Part shown: piece after piece, positions 10,086 through 20,999 of the stretch
Position numbering within the stretch: the first letter of the stretch is position 1
How the letters are laid out: each line of letters starts with the position of its first letter
Origin: a virus
Virus record (IMG/VR): IMGVR_UViG_3300021139_000040
Span: 1-40,698 of that record
Reading direction: 5' to 3' (one strand)
DNA length: 40,698 nt
Position numbers and translations under genes: made by a program
The notes under the pieces: model-generated
Seen by the model: only the letters and a program-made list of their open reading frames with translations
Told to the model about the DNA's origin: nothing
The model's database searches: none

Positions 10086-13000
10086 ATGGCAGAATTTAAA
10101 CTAGGTAGAATTAAGTTTGTATGGCAAGGTAACTGGGCCACAAGTACAGCATACGTTCCAGACGATATTGTTGCAGTTGGCGGGCAAGTATATATTTGCG
10201 TAACGGCACACACATCGTCGGCACTTTTTTCAACAGACCTAACTAGTGCATATTGGCAATTAGCCGCAGGCGGACTTAACTGGAAAGGTGCCTGGGCCGC
10301 AAGTACACTATATCAAATTAACGATTTGGTGCAATGGGGCGGCACAGTTTATGCTTGTAATACAAGTCATACTTCTGCAACTTATACAAGTCCAACTTAC
10401 TTAGGATTAGAAAATGATCAAAGTAAATGGACAGCATTTGCTACTAGCTTTAGTTGGCAAGGCGCTTGGGCAATAAGCACACGATATAAAGTTCGTGATA
10501 TTGTCTACTATGGTGGTATAAGTTATGTTTGTAACACAAGCCATATTAGTGCAAGTACAACTGCATTAGGTCTTGAAAATGATTCAAGCAAGTGGGATAC
10601 ATTTAATGCAGGTTTTACTTATATTGGTGTATGGGCCGCAAGTACACGTTATCGTTTAAATGACGTTGTCAAATTTGGTGCAGATTTATATATTTGTACA
10701 ACCTATCATACTAGTACAGGTAGCACACCTGACTTAACTAAGTTTAGCATTTTAGTTAATGGTTTTGAATTTAAAAACAGTTGGAGCAGTTCAACTTATT
10801 ATGCGGTTGGTGACAATGTAACATATGGTGGTTATGTTTATACTGCTATTGCTAACAACAATAATCAAGATCCAACTACTAACCCAAGTAGCTGGCAACC
10901 ATTTACTACAGGTCTAAGTTTTCAAGGATCTTGGGTAAGTAGTAACAGTTATCAAGTTGGTCAAGTAGTTACATTAGGTGGTTATACCTATGTAGCAGCC
11001 GCTAATAACAGTGTACAAACACTAACAATTACTGGTACAACAATAAGCACAGACGGTACTAGACCAAATCAAATTACCACAAGCGGTAATACCAGCGTAT
11101 TAGTAACTGGAGTTCCAATTAGTTTTGCAACTAATACAGGTGGCCTAATTGCTGGTACAACTTATTATGTTTTAACTATTGTTGACTCAACACACTTTAC
11201 TGTTAGTGCAACTAGTGGTGGCGCGGCATTTACAATTACTAGTACAACAACTGGTACAAATATTACAGCAACAACAAATCCAAGTCCACCGTTTACAACT
11301 TACTGGACACGACTAAATTCAGGATTCCGTTGGAACGTTCAAAATGGTTCAACATACAGCGCACTAGCTGGTACAAATACATTTGGTACAGGTACAGGCG
11401 CAACTTGGGATGTAACTCGTAATGGTACAAGTTATACAGTTGTTAACCATTCAGGTGCGGCAGGTTCAGGTTATGCTGTTAACAACACAATTAAGATTTT
11501 AGGTACTGCTGTTGGTGGGCTAAGTCCTGCTAACGATATTACAATCACTGTTAACACAGTATCAACTGGTGCTATTGCTACTTTCACAGCAACTGGTATT
11601 AGCTCAACATGGTTAACTGGTACAAGTTATGTACTAGGTGATGCAGTTTATTTTGGCGCAAATAGCTATGTTTGTATACTAGCACACACTGGCGCAACAG
11701 GTAACCGTCCAGATAATGATACAGCTGGTACATATTGGAATTTGCTAGCTAGCGGTGCAGAAAGTGCGGCACTAACTACACAAGGTGATATTGTTTACTA
11801 CGGTAACAATGGTCCACAACGTTTACCAATTGGTACAGATGGTCAAGTGTTACGTGTAAGCGGAACAAGCCCAGCATGGCAATATTATGGACAAGTTAAT
11901 AATGTAGTGTATGTTGCTCCTACAGGAACAGATACAATTGGTAATGGCCAGGGCACTACTATTGATAAACCTTGGGCAACTGTTCGTTATGCGGCATTAC
12001 AAATTGAAAATGGTTATTTAAATACTAGCGCCCAGGCACTATTAGCTAAGAACAAACAGTTTATGATGAAAGAAATTTCAAATTATGTTGTTTATCAATA
12101 TAGTTTTAATATTACTGCGGCTTCTAATGCTACTAACACATTTACAGTAGGTGGCGCTGTTACAACTGCACAAACTACTACAGCAAATATGTATGTAGGT
12201 ATGCCAATTAGTTTCAGCGGAACTACATTTGGTGGTATCACAGCAGGTACAACCTATTATGTATTACAAATTGTAAGTGCAACTTCATTTACAATTACTG
12301 CAACTTATGGTAGTAGCACCCAATTTGGACTAAGCAATGGTTCAGGTGCAATGACTGGCGCATTGGTTTACAATACAACAAAATGTGAACGTGATACAGG
12401 TTTAATTGTTGATGCAGTAGTATATGATTTAGGTCATGGTGGTACACAACAATCAACTGCGGCAGCTTTAAGTTATTTCACAAGTTCAACAAGTAGTACA
12501 CTTATTACTACAGCATTTGGTTACGAAGCAATTCCAAGTATTGCCAGCTGGAACTACTTAAAAACTCTAGTTGGTAATGTGTTAGGCAATACTGCACCAG
12601 CAACTAATTATCAGACTCAAGAAGGTATTAGTGCTGGCAGTCAAGCAAAACAAATTATCGATACAACATTAACTGCTGAGTCTGGTTCTAGTACAACTTG
12701 CACAAATTTAATTGGTATTATCACTACAGGTTTATCTGCTGGAACAGCAACAGCTATCCCTGCGGCAATCAATCCAGGTACAACAATCAGTGTTAAGACT
12801 GGTACATACAATGAAGTATTGCCAATTGTTGTTCATAAAAATACAGCAGTAGTTGGAGATGAACTACGCGGCACTGTAATTCAACCAGCAAGTGCAAATT
12901 TAAATTTAGTAAATGATAAACCAAAATCAACTGCGGCATTATTACATACTAAAGGATTATTAAGTAATCTAATTAACAATACTGTTATTACAGCAACCAG

Positions 13001-16000
13001 TGGCAATGCACAAGTGTTTACAATCACTAGTGCAACTGGCACAGGAACTACAGCAACATTAAGTTTTGCTGTTCAGACAACTGCTCCATTTACAGTAGGT
13101 CAATATATTACTGTTAGCGGATTTACAAGTACTAGTGCTGGATATAATGGTAGCTATGTAGTAACTGCGGTAACAACTGCAAGTGTAAGCTATGCTAATA
13201 CTACTACAACTGGTACATTAACTGGCACCGGTATTGTAACAAGTCAAAATACAAGTTTGACAGCTGGAGATACAGGTAGCACAGCGGCAGTTACTAGTAT
13301 TGTAAACAATACAGCATTAATGCAAAATATTTTTACAAATGGTCTTGTACAAGTTCCAGCATTTAGTTTTACTAACCCAACAAACTATAACACAAGTTAT
13401 CTAGTTGGCTACGGTGATGGTAAAGCACAAGTTGTACAAAACTATGCATTTATTATTGCAGATGTTGCGGCTTATTTTGCCGCAAATCAAACATCAGTGT
13501 GGACAGCATTAGGTGCAACTGGACAAGCCAAGTTCTATCTACAAGTTCAATATATTTTAGATGCACTACAGTATGATATGACTTATGGTTGTAACAATCA
13601 AACATTAATTGCAGGTAGCAGTTACTATAGTTATGGTCAACCACAATTAACTACTACACAAACTACAGCTTATGTTGCAGTTTACACATTCTTACAAACA
13701 GAAATAAACACTATCGTTACACGCGGTAGTGTAAGCAAACAAGGATCAAACCCGCTAAGTCAAACTACTACAGGTAATGCTGGTACAGCGGCTGCTGGCG
13801 CATTTGCTCAAGCACGTTTAGCTGATATTATCTATTGGATTCAAAACGGTAGTGCAAATTCAAGCACAGCAGTATTTGTAGCTACAATTTCAACAACTAC
13901 CTTAACTGTAAGTAGTGTCACTAGCGGTACTATTGCAATTGGTATGGCAGTTACTGGTACAGGCGTCACAGCTGGTACATATATTACAGCAGGTAGCGGT
14001 ACAAGTTGGACTATTAGTGTAAGTCAAACGGTTGGTAGTGCAACAGTTATGACTGGCGCAATGACTATTACACCTGTAACAAGCGGAGCTTATGGTCTAG
14101 CAAGTTCAGCATTACAAACTGCTTATACAGCATTACAATCACGTAGAACAGAAATTCAAAGTGATACACAATATTGGGTACAAAAATATTATCAAGCACA
14201 AAGTTTCAACCAAGCAACATGTTATCGTGATGCAGGTTATATTGTTGATGCATTGAGCTGGGACTTGGTATTAGGTACAAACTTCAACAGTATTATTTCA
14301 GGTCGTCAATATTATAACGGTACAACTAGTGCGGCAACAGTGGTTGCTAACCAATCAACTAGCGAAGTTGGTGCAATTGGATTTATTGGATACAAAGCAA
14401 AACAAATTGCGGCCAGCGGAAGTGTTGCGGCATTAAGCACAACAATTGATGATGTAGTTGCAAGTATTAACGGACAAGTAACATTTACAACAGCAATTTC
14501 AGCTAGTGTTGGCGGTACACAAACTCAAGCATACAGTTCAAGCGATACAATTACTGTAACAACTACTTACGGAACAGCTACATTTACACCTACACTAACT
14601 GTAGCAACTACTGGATTAAGTATTACAAACATTACTAACTTAGGTGTTGCAACATTTAGTAATGCATTAACAGTTGTAAGAGGACAAAGCGTTTATGTTC
14701 CAGTAGCAAGTGGCGGTATGAGTGCAGGTACATATTATGTTGCACTTCCAGCAACTACTAGTAGCCAAGTTACACTAGCAACTAGCTATGCTAATGCTAT
14801 TGCTGGTACAGCTGGATCATTTACTGGCGGCGCTGTTACAGGTGCAAGCAGTAACGTAGTAATTGGATCAACATATAATACTGTTGCAAGCGTAACAGTA
14901 TTAAGTGGTGGAACATGGACTAACACAGTAGCTGGTAATATTGCAACAACTCCAAGTTCAAGTACTGGTTTAGGACTACAGTTATCATTAAGCTATGGTC
15001 CAAGTTCATATTCAACAACAGTTACTACACTTACAACAAGTACGAACTTAATTACTGTTGGTAGTACTACTGGTATGGTAGTAGGTATGCCAATCGTATT
15101 TGCTGGCTTACCAGCAAATATTACAACTACAGCTAGTGCAATTTCAAGCAACCAAATTACTCTTGGTGCTACCGTTGCTAGTTTAGGTGTAGTTGTTGGA
15201 CAACAAGTTTATTTCTCTGGTATAGTATTCGGTGGTGTTAATGCTAATACTACCTACTATGTACAAAGTGCTAGTGCAAGCGTTATTACAATTGCCACAA
15301 CATTAGGCGGATCTGCATTATCGTTAACCAACGTTGCTAGCGGATCAATGACAGTGACATTTAATGCCGCAGGCGGATTAATCAGCGGCGACACATATTG
15401 GATTAACTCAATTCCAAGTACAACTACACTAACTGTAACTGGTACATATCCAGGATCAGCAAGTTTCCCAGGAACTGTTTATGCTATTACTAATACCGTA
15501 AGTGTAACTGGTACATGTTTAGCTGGCGCAAACGTTCAAACAAACGGTACAACAACTTATAACAATACACTAACAACAATTAATGGTGTTGAAATACTAC
15601 GTGCTAACACAACATTCTTAGCTTATGAAGCAGCCGCTTATATAAGCGCAAGTTATGGTGGAACAGCAACTACAACAACAGTAACTACCGCAAGCATTAC
15701 TGGTTATATTAGTGGTGTAACATTGACTGTAAGTTCAGTAGTATCAGGAACAGTAGCAGTTGGTATGTTATTATCAAATGCTGGTAATGTATTACAAGGA
15801 ACATATATTGTTAGCGGTAGCGGTTCAACATGGACCGTAAGTCAAACACAAACAGCTGGTAGCTCAGGCACTCCAATTGCTATTACACTAACAAATTATA
15901 CAGTGACTACAAGTTCTGCACATAATTTTGTTGCTGGTGATCCTATTCAGTTTACAGGAACAGTATTTGGTAATGTAGTTGCAAGTACAGAATACTATGT

Positions 16001-19000
16001 ATTGACTGCTCCGACCACTACAACATTTACTTTAAGTGCTACACAATATGGACAAAGTACTCAAAGTCCGGTTGTGTTGTCAGCGGCTACAGGTACAATG
16101 ACTGTAAATTATTACTATAGTCTAGCAAAATGTATTCGTGATACAACTGCATTTATCAATGCATTGATTTATGACGTACAATATCCAGGTAACTACAAAT
16201 CACGTCGTGCGGCAATTCTTTATAACAACGCTGTAAGCGGTAGTCAATTAAGCGACATGTTCTATGTACGTAACGGTAGTGGTATTCGTAACATGACATT
16301 GAGTGGTCTGAACGGATACTTAACAGCCGCTAACAGCTTTGGTACAAAACGTCCAACAGCTGGAGCTTATACAAGCCTTGATCCAGGATTTGGTCCAAAC
16401 GATACCAATGCATGGGTAACAACTAAATCTTGCTATGTACAAAACGTAACTACATTTGGTGTAGGTTGTGTAGGTTGTAAGATCGACGGTGCATTACACT
16501 CTGGTGGTAATAAATCTATTGTGTCAAATGACTTTACACAAGTATTAAGTGACGGTATTGGTGTATGGACAACTGGTACAGGTGCATTAACTGAATTAGT
16601 TTCAGTGTTCTGCTATTATAACTATTCAGGTTACTTGGCAGAATTAGGTGGCAAGATTCGTGCAACAAACGGCAACAGTTCATATGGTACATATGGTACT
16701 ATTGCCGAAGGTGTTGATACATATGAAACACCTATTGTTGGTACAGTAAACAATCGTTATAACAGTGCTCAAATCACCAACGTAATTACAGACGGTGCTA
16801 ACTTAGTATGGCGTTTAGAATATGAAAATGCAGGTATTAACTATACCAACGCTGTTCCTACTATTGTAGGCGCAGGTGTAACTGCAACTGCTACACAAGA
16901 TGAATTCCGTGATGCGGCAGTATTCGAAACACGTTTAGTTGATTTGAACAACGGCCAAGGCACTGGCGGTAGTTACTATGTAACTGCAACCAGTATTGCA
17001 CAAGGCGGTAGTCCAATTATTATTACCCTAGCGGCAACTGATACACAATTATCAAACGCTTATGTAGGTATGCGTATACAAATTACCAACGGTACAGGTG
17101 TAGGACAGTTTGCTAATATTGTAAACTACAACAGTGGTACTAAAGTTGCTCAGATTAGTAAAGATTCATTTACAAACTTAACTGTAACTGGATCAACAAC
17201 TACTCAGTTGGTTGTTGCAAGTACAGCAACCTTGTATGCTAACATGCCATTGTATTTTAGTAGCGGTATTACTGCAACTGGATTAAGTGCAAACACAGTT
17301 TACTATGTGTCATCAATTGCCAGCGGTACTAACTTTGTAGTATCTGCAAGTTCAGGCGGTGCGGCAATTACAGGTTTAACTGCAACAAGTACACAGACAA
17401 TTACATTGTATGCCGCAGGTTGGGATCATGTAATTCCAGGTACAACTCCTGTTGCGGCACTTGACTTGTCAACAACTTATATTATTGAACCTCGTATTAG
17501 TTATACAGCACCTGGTTATACAACTACTGCTCGCACATTACCAAGTTCAACAACATGGCAAGCTGTTACATATGGTGCAGGCAACTTTGTAACTGTGGCA
17601 ACAGGTGGTACCGGTACTGGTTATGGTACAACTGGTACAACTTGGACAGCAGGTGGCGCATTACCAGCAAGCTCAACATGGCAAGATGTTGTTTATGGCG
17701 GTGGTCAAGGCGCTACTGCTACAGCAGTTGTAGGTGGATTAGGCGGTGTTAATGCTACATTCAGCGTAACACTAGGTGGAACACTAAATCAACAAGTAGT
17801 TGGTGTTACTGTAACTAACGGTGGTTATGGTTACACAACACCTCCAACACTAGTTATCACTGGTGGCAGCGGCACAGGCGCAACAGCAATTTGTCAAGTG
17901 TTGAATGGTGCAGTTACCGGTGTTACTGTTATTGTTAACGGTAGCGGTTATACAAGTACACCAACATGTACAGCAGTTACTGGTGTTATCAGCAGTATTA
18001 CAGCAACAACTTGGGGACGTAACTATTATAATACTCCAACGGTTACAATCAGTGCTCCATTTAGTGCAACTGCTTGGAGTGCAAGCGGTACTGTTAGTGT
18101 AATTGGTACTTACTACAGTTATCTAAATACTGGTGTAACACCTAATCAAACTAACTATTACCAAGCTACAAGCAGTGGAACATTTAGTAGTTCAGGACCT
18201 ACACATACAACTGGTACAACTACAAACGGTTCAGTTAGCTTGTTGTATGTAGGCACACTAGCAGCCGCAACTGCTAACGTAAGTACTGGCTATGGTGTAA
18301 ACAGTTATACATTAACCAGTGCAACTATTAATGGACAATTAATTTATGGTGGTTATGGTTATACCACAGTACCAACAATTACAGTTGTAGATTCTATTGC
18401 AAAATTTGTAGCAATACGTAATGGATCAAGTGCCGCAAGTGCTTACTCAACTGTGGCTAACTTAGGTAGTACTTGGACAAGTGGTAACACACTACAAGTA
18501 ACTGACCTAGTAAGCGTTGCTTATGGTAACAACATTTATGTTGCAGTTGGCGGAACAAGTGGTGTTGCTAGTGCGGTTACTAGTCCGGACGGTATTACTT
18601 GGACTAACCATAGTCAAGGACAAACGAGTCCAATTACTAGTTTAAGTGGTAGTGCTACTTACTCAGCAGTATGCTATGGTGCTGGTGCAACTAATAGCAG
18701 TGGCGGAACATTTGTAGCAATTTCAACTGGTGGTACTGTAACAAGTATTAGTAACAATGGTACAACATGGAGTACTGGTGGTGTTATGCCTGTAAATACA
18801 ACATGGACCAGTGTTGCATATGGTAACAACAGATTTGTTGCTATTGCAAGTGGTGGTACTTATGTTGCTTACAGTATTAACTATGGACAAACTTGGGTAC
18901 AAGCTCCAGCAGGATTACCAAGCAGTCAAACTTGGGTACGTATACGTTATGGGCAAGGATTGTTTATTGCAATCGCTCAAGGTACAAACGTATGTGCAAC

Positions 19001-20642
19001 TAGCCCAGACGGTATTAACTGGACAACACAGGTATTACCAAGTTCAAGCAACTGGAACGGTATTGCGTTTGGTAACCCAACTAACTCTACATTAGGTTCT
19101 ACACCAATATGGGCCGCAGTAAGTGTAACAAGTGGCACAGTAGGTGCAAGTATTAACACTGGACCTACACCATTAGGTCGTGTTAAGGTAAGTCAAGCGG
19201 CTGGTACAGTTACTGAAGTTCGTATGATTGAATCAGGTAGCGGTTTTCCTAAAGGTAACGTTACAGCAACTACAGTTTCGACCAACTTAATTACAGTAGA
19301 TAATACAACTAACTTGGTAGCTAACCAACCAGTTTATTTCACTGGTACAAGTGCAGGCGGTATTGTTGTTAACACTTACTATTATGTAGTAAGCGGAAGT
19401 ATTACAAGTACACAATTCCAAATTAGTGCTACCAGTGGTGGCTCAGCAGTTACACTATCAACTGCAACTATTAGCGGAATGACATACTATGCAAGTCCGA
19501 TAGCAACAGTAACTGATCCAAACCACATTAATACTGTGCCATTGGCTCAGCGTATGGGCAATGGTGTACTAGCTAACCCAAGCTTCACATATCGTGGATC
19601 TGGTAATACAACTGCTAGTGCTAGTGATTTAGGTGATGGATATGCAGACTTGTATCAACCAGGTAACTATATCAACATTGCTGGGTTGTACACAATGCCA
19701 AGTACTGGTGCTAACGTACAGTTTGGTACACAGTACAGTGGTAGTGCATGGCAAGCAGGTCAAGCAGTTAGCTTGAACCAAAACTTGTATTATACAAATA
19801 CAACTACAAGTCCATATACAATTAACTACTACACAGTAACAGCGGCAGGTACAACTGGCCTAGCTGGTCCAACATTTACTAGCGGTGCAAGCTCTAACGG
19901 TACTGCTACATTAACTTATGTTGGAACCAATCCTAACATTTGGTACAAACTTGTTCAAACAAGTAACCAATTAGGTATTGCTGGTAACTACACAGCACAG
20001 TTCCAAATTAACCCAGCACTAAGTACGCTTAATGCTCCAATACATGGAACTGTAATTACCACAAGATTGAAGTACAGTCAAACACGTTTAACTGGACATG
20101 ACTTCTTGTATATTGGTACTGGTAACCAAACACAGACCAACTATCCATATGTTAACATTACCAGCGCAATACAAGGTAATCAAACTTATGCTAACGTGGG
20201 TGGCCGTGTGTTCTACACCAGTACTGACCAAGACGGTAACTTTAACGTAGGTAACTTGTTTACTGTTCAACAGGCAACAGGTGTGGCAACATTGAACGCT
20301 AGTGCGTTTAACTTAACTGGCTTGCAGTCATTGACACTTGGCTCAGTTACATTAGGAGCTGGTTCAGCAACAATTACACAATTTAGTACTGACCCATACT
20401 TTACAGCTAACAGCGATAGTATTTTACCAACTCAAAAAGCTATTAAGAGCTATATTACCAGCCAAATTGGTGGCGGACTAAGTAGCTTGAACGTAAATAG
20501 TTTAACGGCTGGTAATATTTACTTGGCAGGTAGTACAATTACTACACTAACAGGTGGACCAATTACTGTAAGCACAAAATTAACCTTTACAGGCGGCATT
20601 GACGGAAGTCCAGTTGCTCTAGTATGGTTCGGACAACGATAA
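10086..20642 (+). CDS. Giant multidomain tail fibre B
   Basis: At 3,518 residues this is the largest gene in the window and a paralogue of the gene before it: MAEFKLGRIKFVWQGNWA here against MAEFKLSRLRVSWGGPWA there. CBM5/12-like modules start near residues 10, 64, 122, 177, 227, 277 and 505. The beta-helix-like core opens near 610 (VVYVAPTGTDTIGNG, PWATVRYA). A motif of the form RDxxxIVDALxYDLxxGxN recurs near 766, 1157, 1379 and 2016. The block at 2058-2216 matches residues 1165-1321 of fibre A almost position for position. Propeller-like repeats lie at about 2490-2540 and 2772-3008. The C-terminus (about 3329-3462) has YTSTDQDGNFNVGNLF and STDPYFTANSDSILPTQKAI. It shares the end-to-end plan of fibre A but carries different inserts. 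A late-promoter-like GATAAATA lies just upstream. Confidence 0.8.
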   Translation: MAEFKLGRIKFVWQGNWATSTAYVPDDIVAVGGQVYICVTAHTSSALFSTDLTSAYWQLAAGGLNWKGAWAASTLYQINDLVQWGGTVYACNTSHTSATYTSPTYLGLENDQSKWTAFATSFSWQGAWAISTRYKVRDIVYYGGISYVCNTSHISASTTALGLENDSSKWDTFNAGFTYIGVWAASTRYRLNDVVKFGADLYICTTYHTSTGSTPDLTKFSILVNGFEFKNSWSSSTYYAVGDNVTYGGYVYTAIANNNNQDPTTNPSSWQPFTTGLSFQGSWVSSNSYQVGQVVTLGGYTYVAAANNSVQTLTITGTTISTDGTRPNQITTSGNTSVLVTGVPISFATNTGGLIAGTTYYVLTIVDSTHFTVSATSGGAAFTITSTTTGTNITATTNPSPPFTTYWTRLNSGFRWNVQNGSTYSALAGTNTFGTGTGATWDVTRNGTSYTVVNHSGAAGSGYAVNNTIKILGTAVGGLSPANDITITVNTVSTGAIATFTATGISSTWLTGTSYVLGDAVYFGANSYVCILAHTGATGNRPDNDTAGTYWNLLASGAESAALTTQGDIVYYGNNGPQRLPIGTDGQVLRVSGTSPAWQYYGQVNNVVYVAPTGTDTIGNGQGTTIDKPWATVRYAALQIENGYLNTSAQALLAKNKQFMMKEISNYVVYQYSFNITAASNATNTFTVGGAVTTAQTTTANMYVGMPISFSGTTFGGITAGTTYYVLQIVSATSFTITATYGSSTQFGLSNGSGAMTGALVYNTTKCERDTGLIVDAVVYDLGHGGTQQSTAAALSYFTSSTSSTLITTAFGYEAIPSIASWNYLKTLVGNVLGNTAPATNYQTQEGISAGSQAKQIIDTTLTAESGSSTTCTNLIGIITTGLSAGTATAIPAAINPGTTISVKTGTYNEVLPIVVHKNTAVVGDELRGTVIQPASANLNLVNDKPKSTAALLHTKGLLSNLINNTVITATSGNAQVFTITSATGTGTTATLSFAVQTTAPFTVGQYITVSGFTSTSAGYNGSYVVTAVTTASVSYANTTTTGTLTGTGIVTSQNTSLTAGDTGSTAAVTSIVNNTALMQNIFTNGLVQVPAFSFTNPTNYNTSYLVGYGDGKAQVVQNYAFIIADVAAYFAANQTSVWTALGATGQAKFYLQVQYILDALQYDMTYGCNNQTLIAGSSYYSYGQPQLTTTQTTAYVAVYTFLQTEINTIVTRGSVSKQGSNPLSQTTTGNAGTAAAGAFAQARLADIIYWIQNGSANSSTAVFVATISTTTLTVSSVTSGTIAIGMAVTGTGVTAGTYITAGSGTSWTISVSQTVGSATVMTGAMTITPVTSGAYGLASSALQTAYTALQSRRTEIQSDTQYWVQKYYQAQSFNQATCYRDAGYIVDALSWDLVLGTNFNSIISGRQYYNGTTSAATVVANQSTSEVGAIGFIGYKAKQIAASGSVAALSTTIDDVVASINGQVTFTTAISASVGGTQTQAYSSSDTITVTTTYGTATFTPTLTVATTGLSITNITNLGVATFSNALTVVRGQSVYVPVASGGMSAGTYYVALPATTSSQVTLATSYANAIAGTAGSFTGGAVTGASSNVVIGSTYNTVASVTVLSGGTWTNTVAGNIATTPSSSTGLGLQLSLSYGPSSYSTTVTTLTTSTNLITVGSTTGMVVGMPIVFAGLPANITTTASAISSNQITLGATVASLGVVVGQQVYFSGIVFGGVNANTTYYVQSASASVITIATTLGGSALSLTNVASGSMTVTFNAAGGLISGDTYWINSIPSTTTLTVTGTYPGSASFPGTVYAITNTVSVTGTCLAGANVQTNGTTTYNNTLTTINGVEILRANTTFLAYEAAAYISASYGGTATTTTVTTASITGYISGVTLTVSSVVSGTVAVGMLLSNAGNVLQGTYIVSGSGSTWTVSQTQTAGSSGTPIAITLTNYTVTTSSAHNFVAGDPIQFTGTVFGNVVASTEYYVLTAPTTTTFTLSATQYGQSTQSPVVLSAATGTMTVNYYYSLAKCIRDTTAFINALIYDVQYPGNYKSRRAAILYNNAVSGSQLSDMFYVRNGSGIRNMTLSGLNGYLTAANSFGTKRPTAGAYTSLDPGFGPNDTNAWVTTKSCYVQNVTTFGVGCVGCKIDGALHSGGNKSIVSNDFTQVLSDGIGVWTTGTGALTELVSVFCYYNYSGYLAELGGKIRATNGNSSYGTYGTIAEGVDTYETPIVGTVNNRYNSAQITNVITDGANLVWRLEYENAGINYTNAVPTIVGAGVTATATQDEFRDAAVFETRLVDLNNGQGTGGSYYVTATSIAQGGSPIIITLAATDTQLSNAYVGMRIQITNGTGVGQFANIVNYNSGTKVAQISKDSFTNLTVTGSTTTQLVVASTATLYANMPLYFSSGITATGLSANTVYYVSSIASGTNFVVSASSGGAAITGLTATSTQTITLYAAGWDHVIPGTTPVAALDLSTTYIIEPRISYTAPGYTTTARTLPSSTTWQAVTYGAGNFVTVATGGTGTGYGTTGTTWTAGGALPASSTWQDVVYGGGQGATATAVVGGLGGVNATFSVTLGGTLNQQVVGVTVTNGGYGYTTPPTLVITGGSGTGATAICQVLNGAVTGVTVIVNGSGYTSTPTCTAVTGVISSITATTWGRNYYNTPTVTISAPFSATAWSASGTVSVIGTYYSYLNTGVTPNQTNYYQATSSGTFSSSGPTHTTGTTTNGSVSLLYVGTLAAATANVSTGYGVNSYTLTSATINGQLIYGGYGYTTVPTITVVDSIAKFVAIRNGSSAASAYSTVANLGSTWTSGNTLQVTDLVSVAYGNNIYVAVGGTSGVASAVTSPDGITWTNHSQGQTSPITSLSGSATYSAVCYGAGATNSSGGTFVAISTGGTVTSISNNGTTWSTGGVMPVNTTWTSVAYGNNRFVAIASGGTYVAYSINYGQTWVQAPAGLPSSQTWVRIRYGQGLFIAIAQGTNVCATSPDGINWTTQVLPSSSNWNGIAFGNPTNSTLGSTPIWAAVSVTSGTVGASINTGPTPLGRVKVSQAAGTVTEVRMIESGSGFPKGNVTATTVSTNLITVDNTTNLVANQPVYFTGTSAGGIVVNTYYYVVSGSITSTQFQISATSGGSAVTLSTATISGMTYYASPIATVTDPNHINTVPLAQRMGNGVLANPSFTYRGSGNTTASASDLGDGYADLYQPGNYINIAGLYTMPSTGANVQFGTQYSGSAWQAGQAVSLNQNLYYTNTTTSPYTINYYTVTAAGTTGLAGPTFTSGASSNGTATLTYVGTNPNIWYKLVQTSNQLGIAGNYTAQFQINPALSTLNAPIHGTVITTRLKYSQTRLTGHDFLYIGTGNQTQTNYPYVNITSAIQGNQTYANVGGRVFYTSTDQDGNFNVGNLFTVQQATGVATLNASAFNLTGLQSLTLGSVTLGAGSATITQFSTDPYFTANSDSILPTQKAIKSYITSQIGGGLSSLNVNSLTAGNIYLAGSTITTLTGGPITVSTKLTFTGGIDGSPVALVWFGQR

Positions 20643-20657
20643 AACGAGGAAATAAAA

Positions 20658-20981
20658 ATGGCAACAGGAAGATTAGGTAGCGCGGCAATTGCTAGTGCAA
20701 ACACAAACCAAACTGTATACACAGTACCAACTGGTTTCTATAGTGTATTCAACGTAAGTTTCACTAATACCAACGCAACATCAGTAACTATCAAATTAGC
20801 ATTAGCTGCCACAAGCAGTCCTGCTACTAACGAATTGATCGAATATCAAACTACAATCGTAGCATATGGTGTGTTTGAACGTACTGGTCTAGTATTAGAT
20901 GCTAACAAATTGGTTGTTGTACAAGCAAGTAACACTGGTGTAAACGTAAACGTCTACGGCATAGAAACTTCATCAAGTTAA
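20658..20981 (+). CDS. Small beta-sandwich virion protein, paralogue-like
   Basis: A 107-residue protein with no cysteine and no enzymatic motif. It reads as alternating strands: TVYTVPTGFYSVFNVSFTNT, then SVTIKLALAATSS, a central VAYGVFERTGLVLDANKLVV stretch and a final VNVNVYGIETSSS strand. The VPTGFYSVFNV...VTIKLA pattern is familiar from small phage structural proteins with an immunoglobulin-like or jelly-roll fold. It resembles the 1054-1380 product in size and strand order, but identity is low. It is preceded by a GAGGA site and followed after 18 bases by the first fibre with the shared MARYN N-terminus. It may cap or connect fibres; the role is not established. Confidence 0.65.
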   Translation: MATGRLGSAAIASANTNQTVYTVPTGFYSVFNVSFTNTNATSVTIKLALAATSSPATNELIEYQTTIVAYGVFERTGLVLDANKLVVVQASNTGVNVNVYGIETSSS

Positions 20982-20999
20982 TAGGACTCTCGAGCGAAT

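Noticed and set aside
10053-10086. Fibres A and B as one gene split by a stop codon
   Set aside because: They are in the same frame, but each has its own start, matching N- and C-termini and a ribosome-binding site. They are complete paralogues.
18811-19159. Overlapping frames on both strands near the propeller region of fibre B
   Set aside because: Composition follows the repeats of the main frame; no start signals or family motifs are visible.
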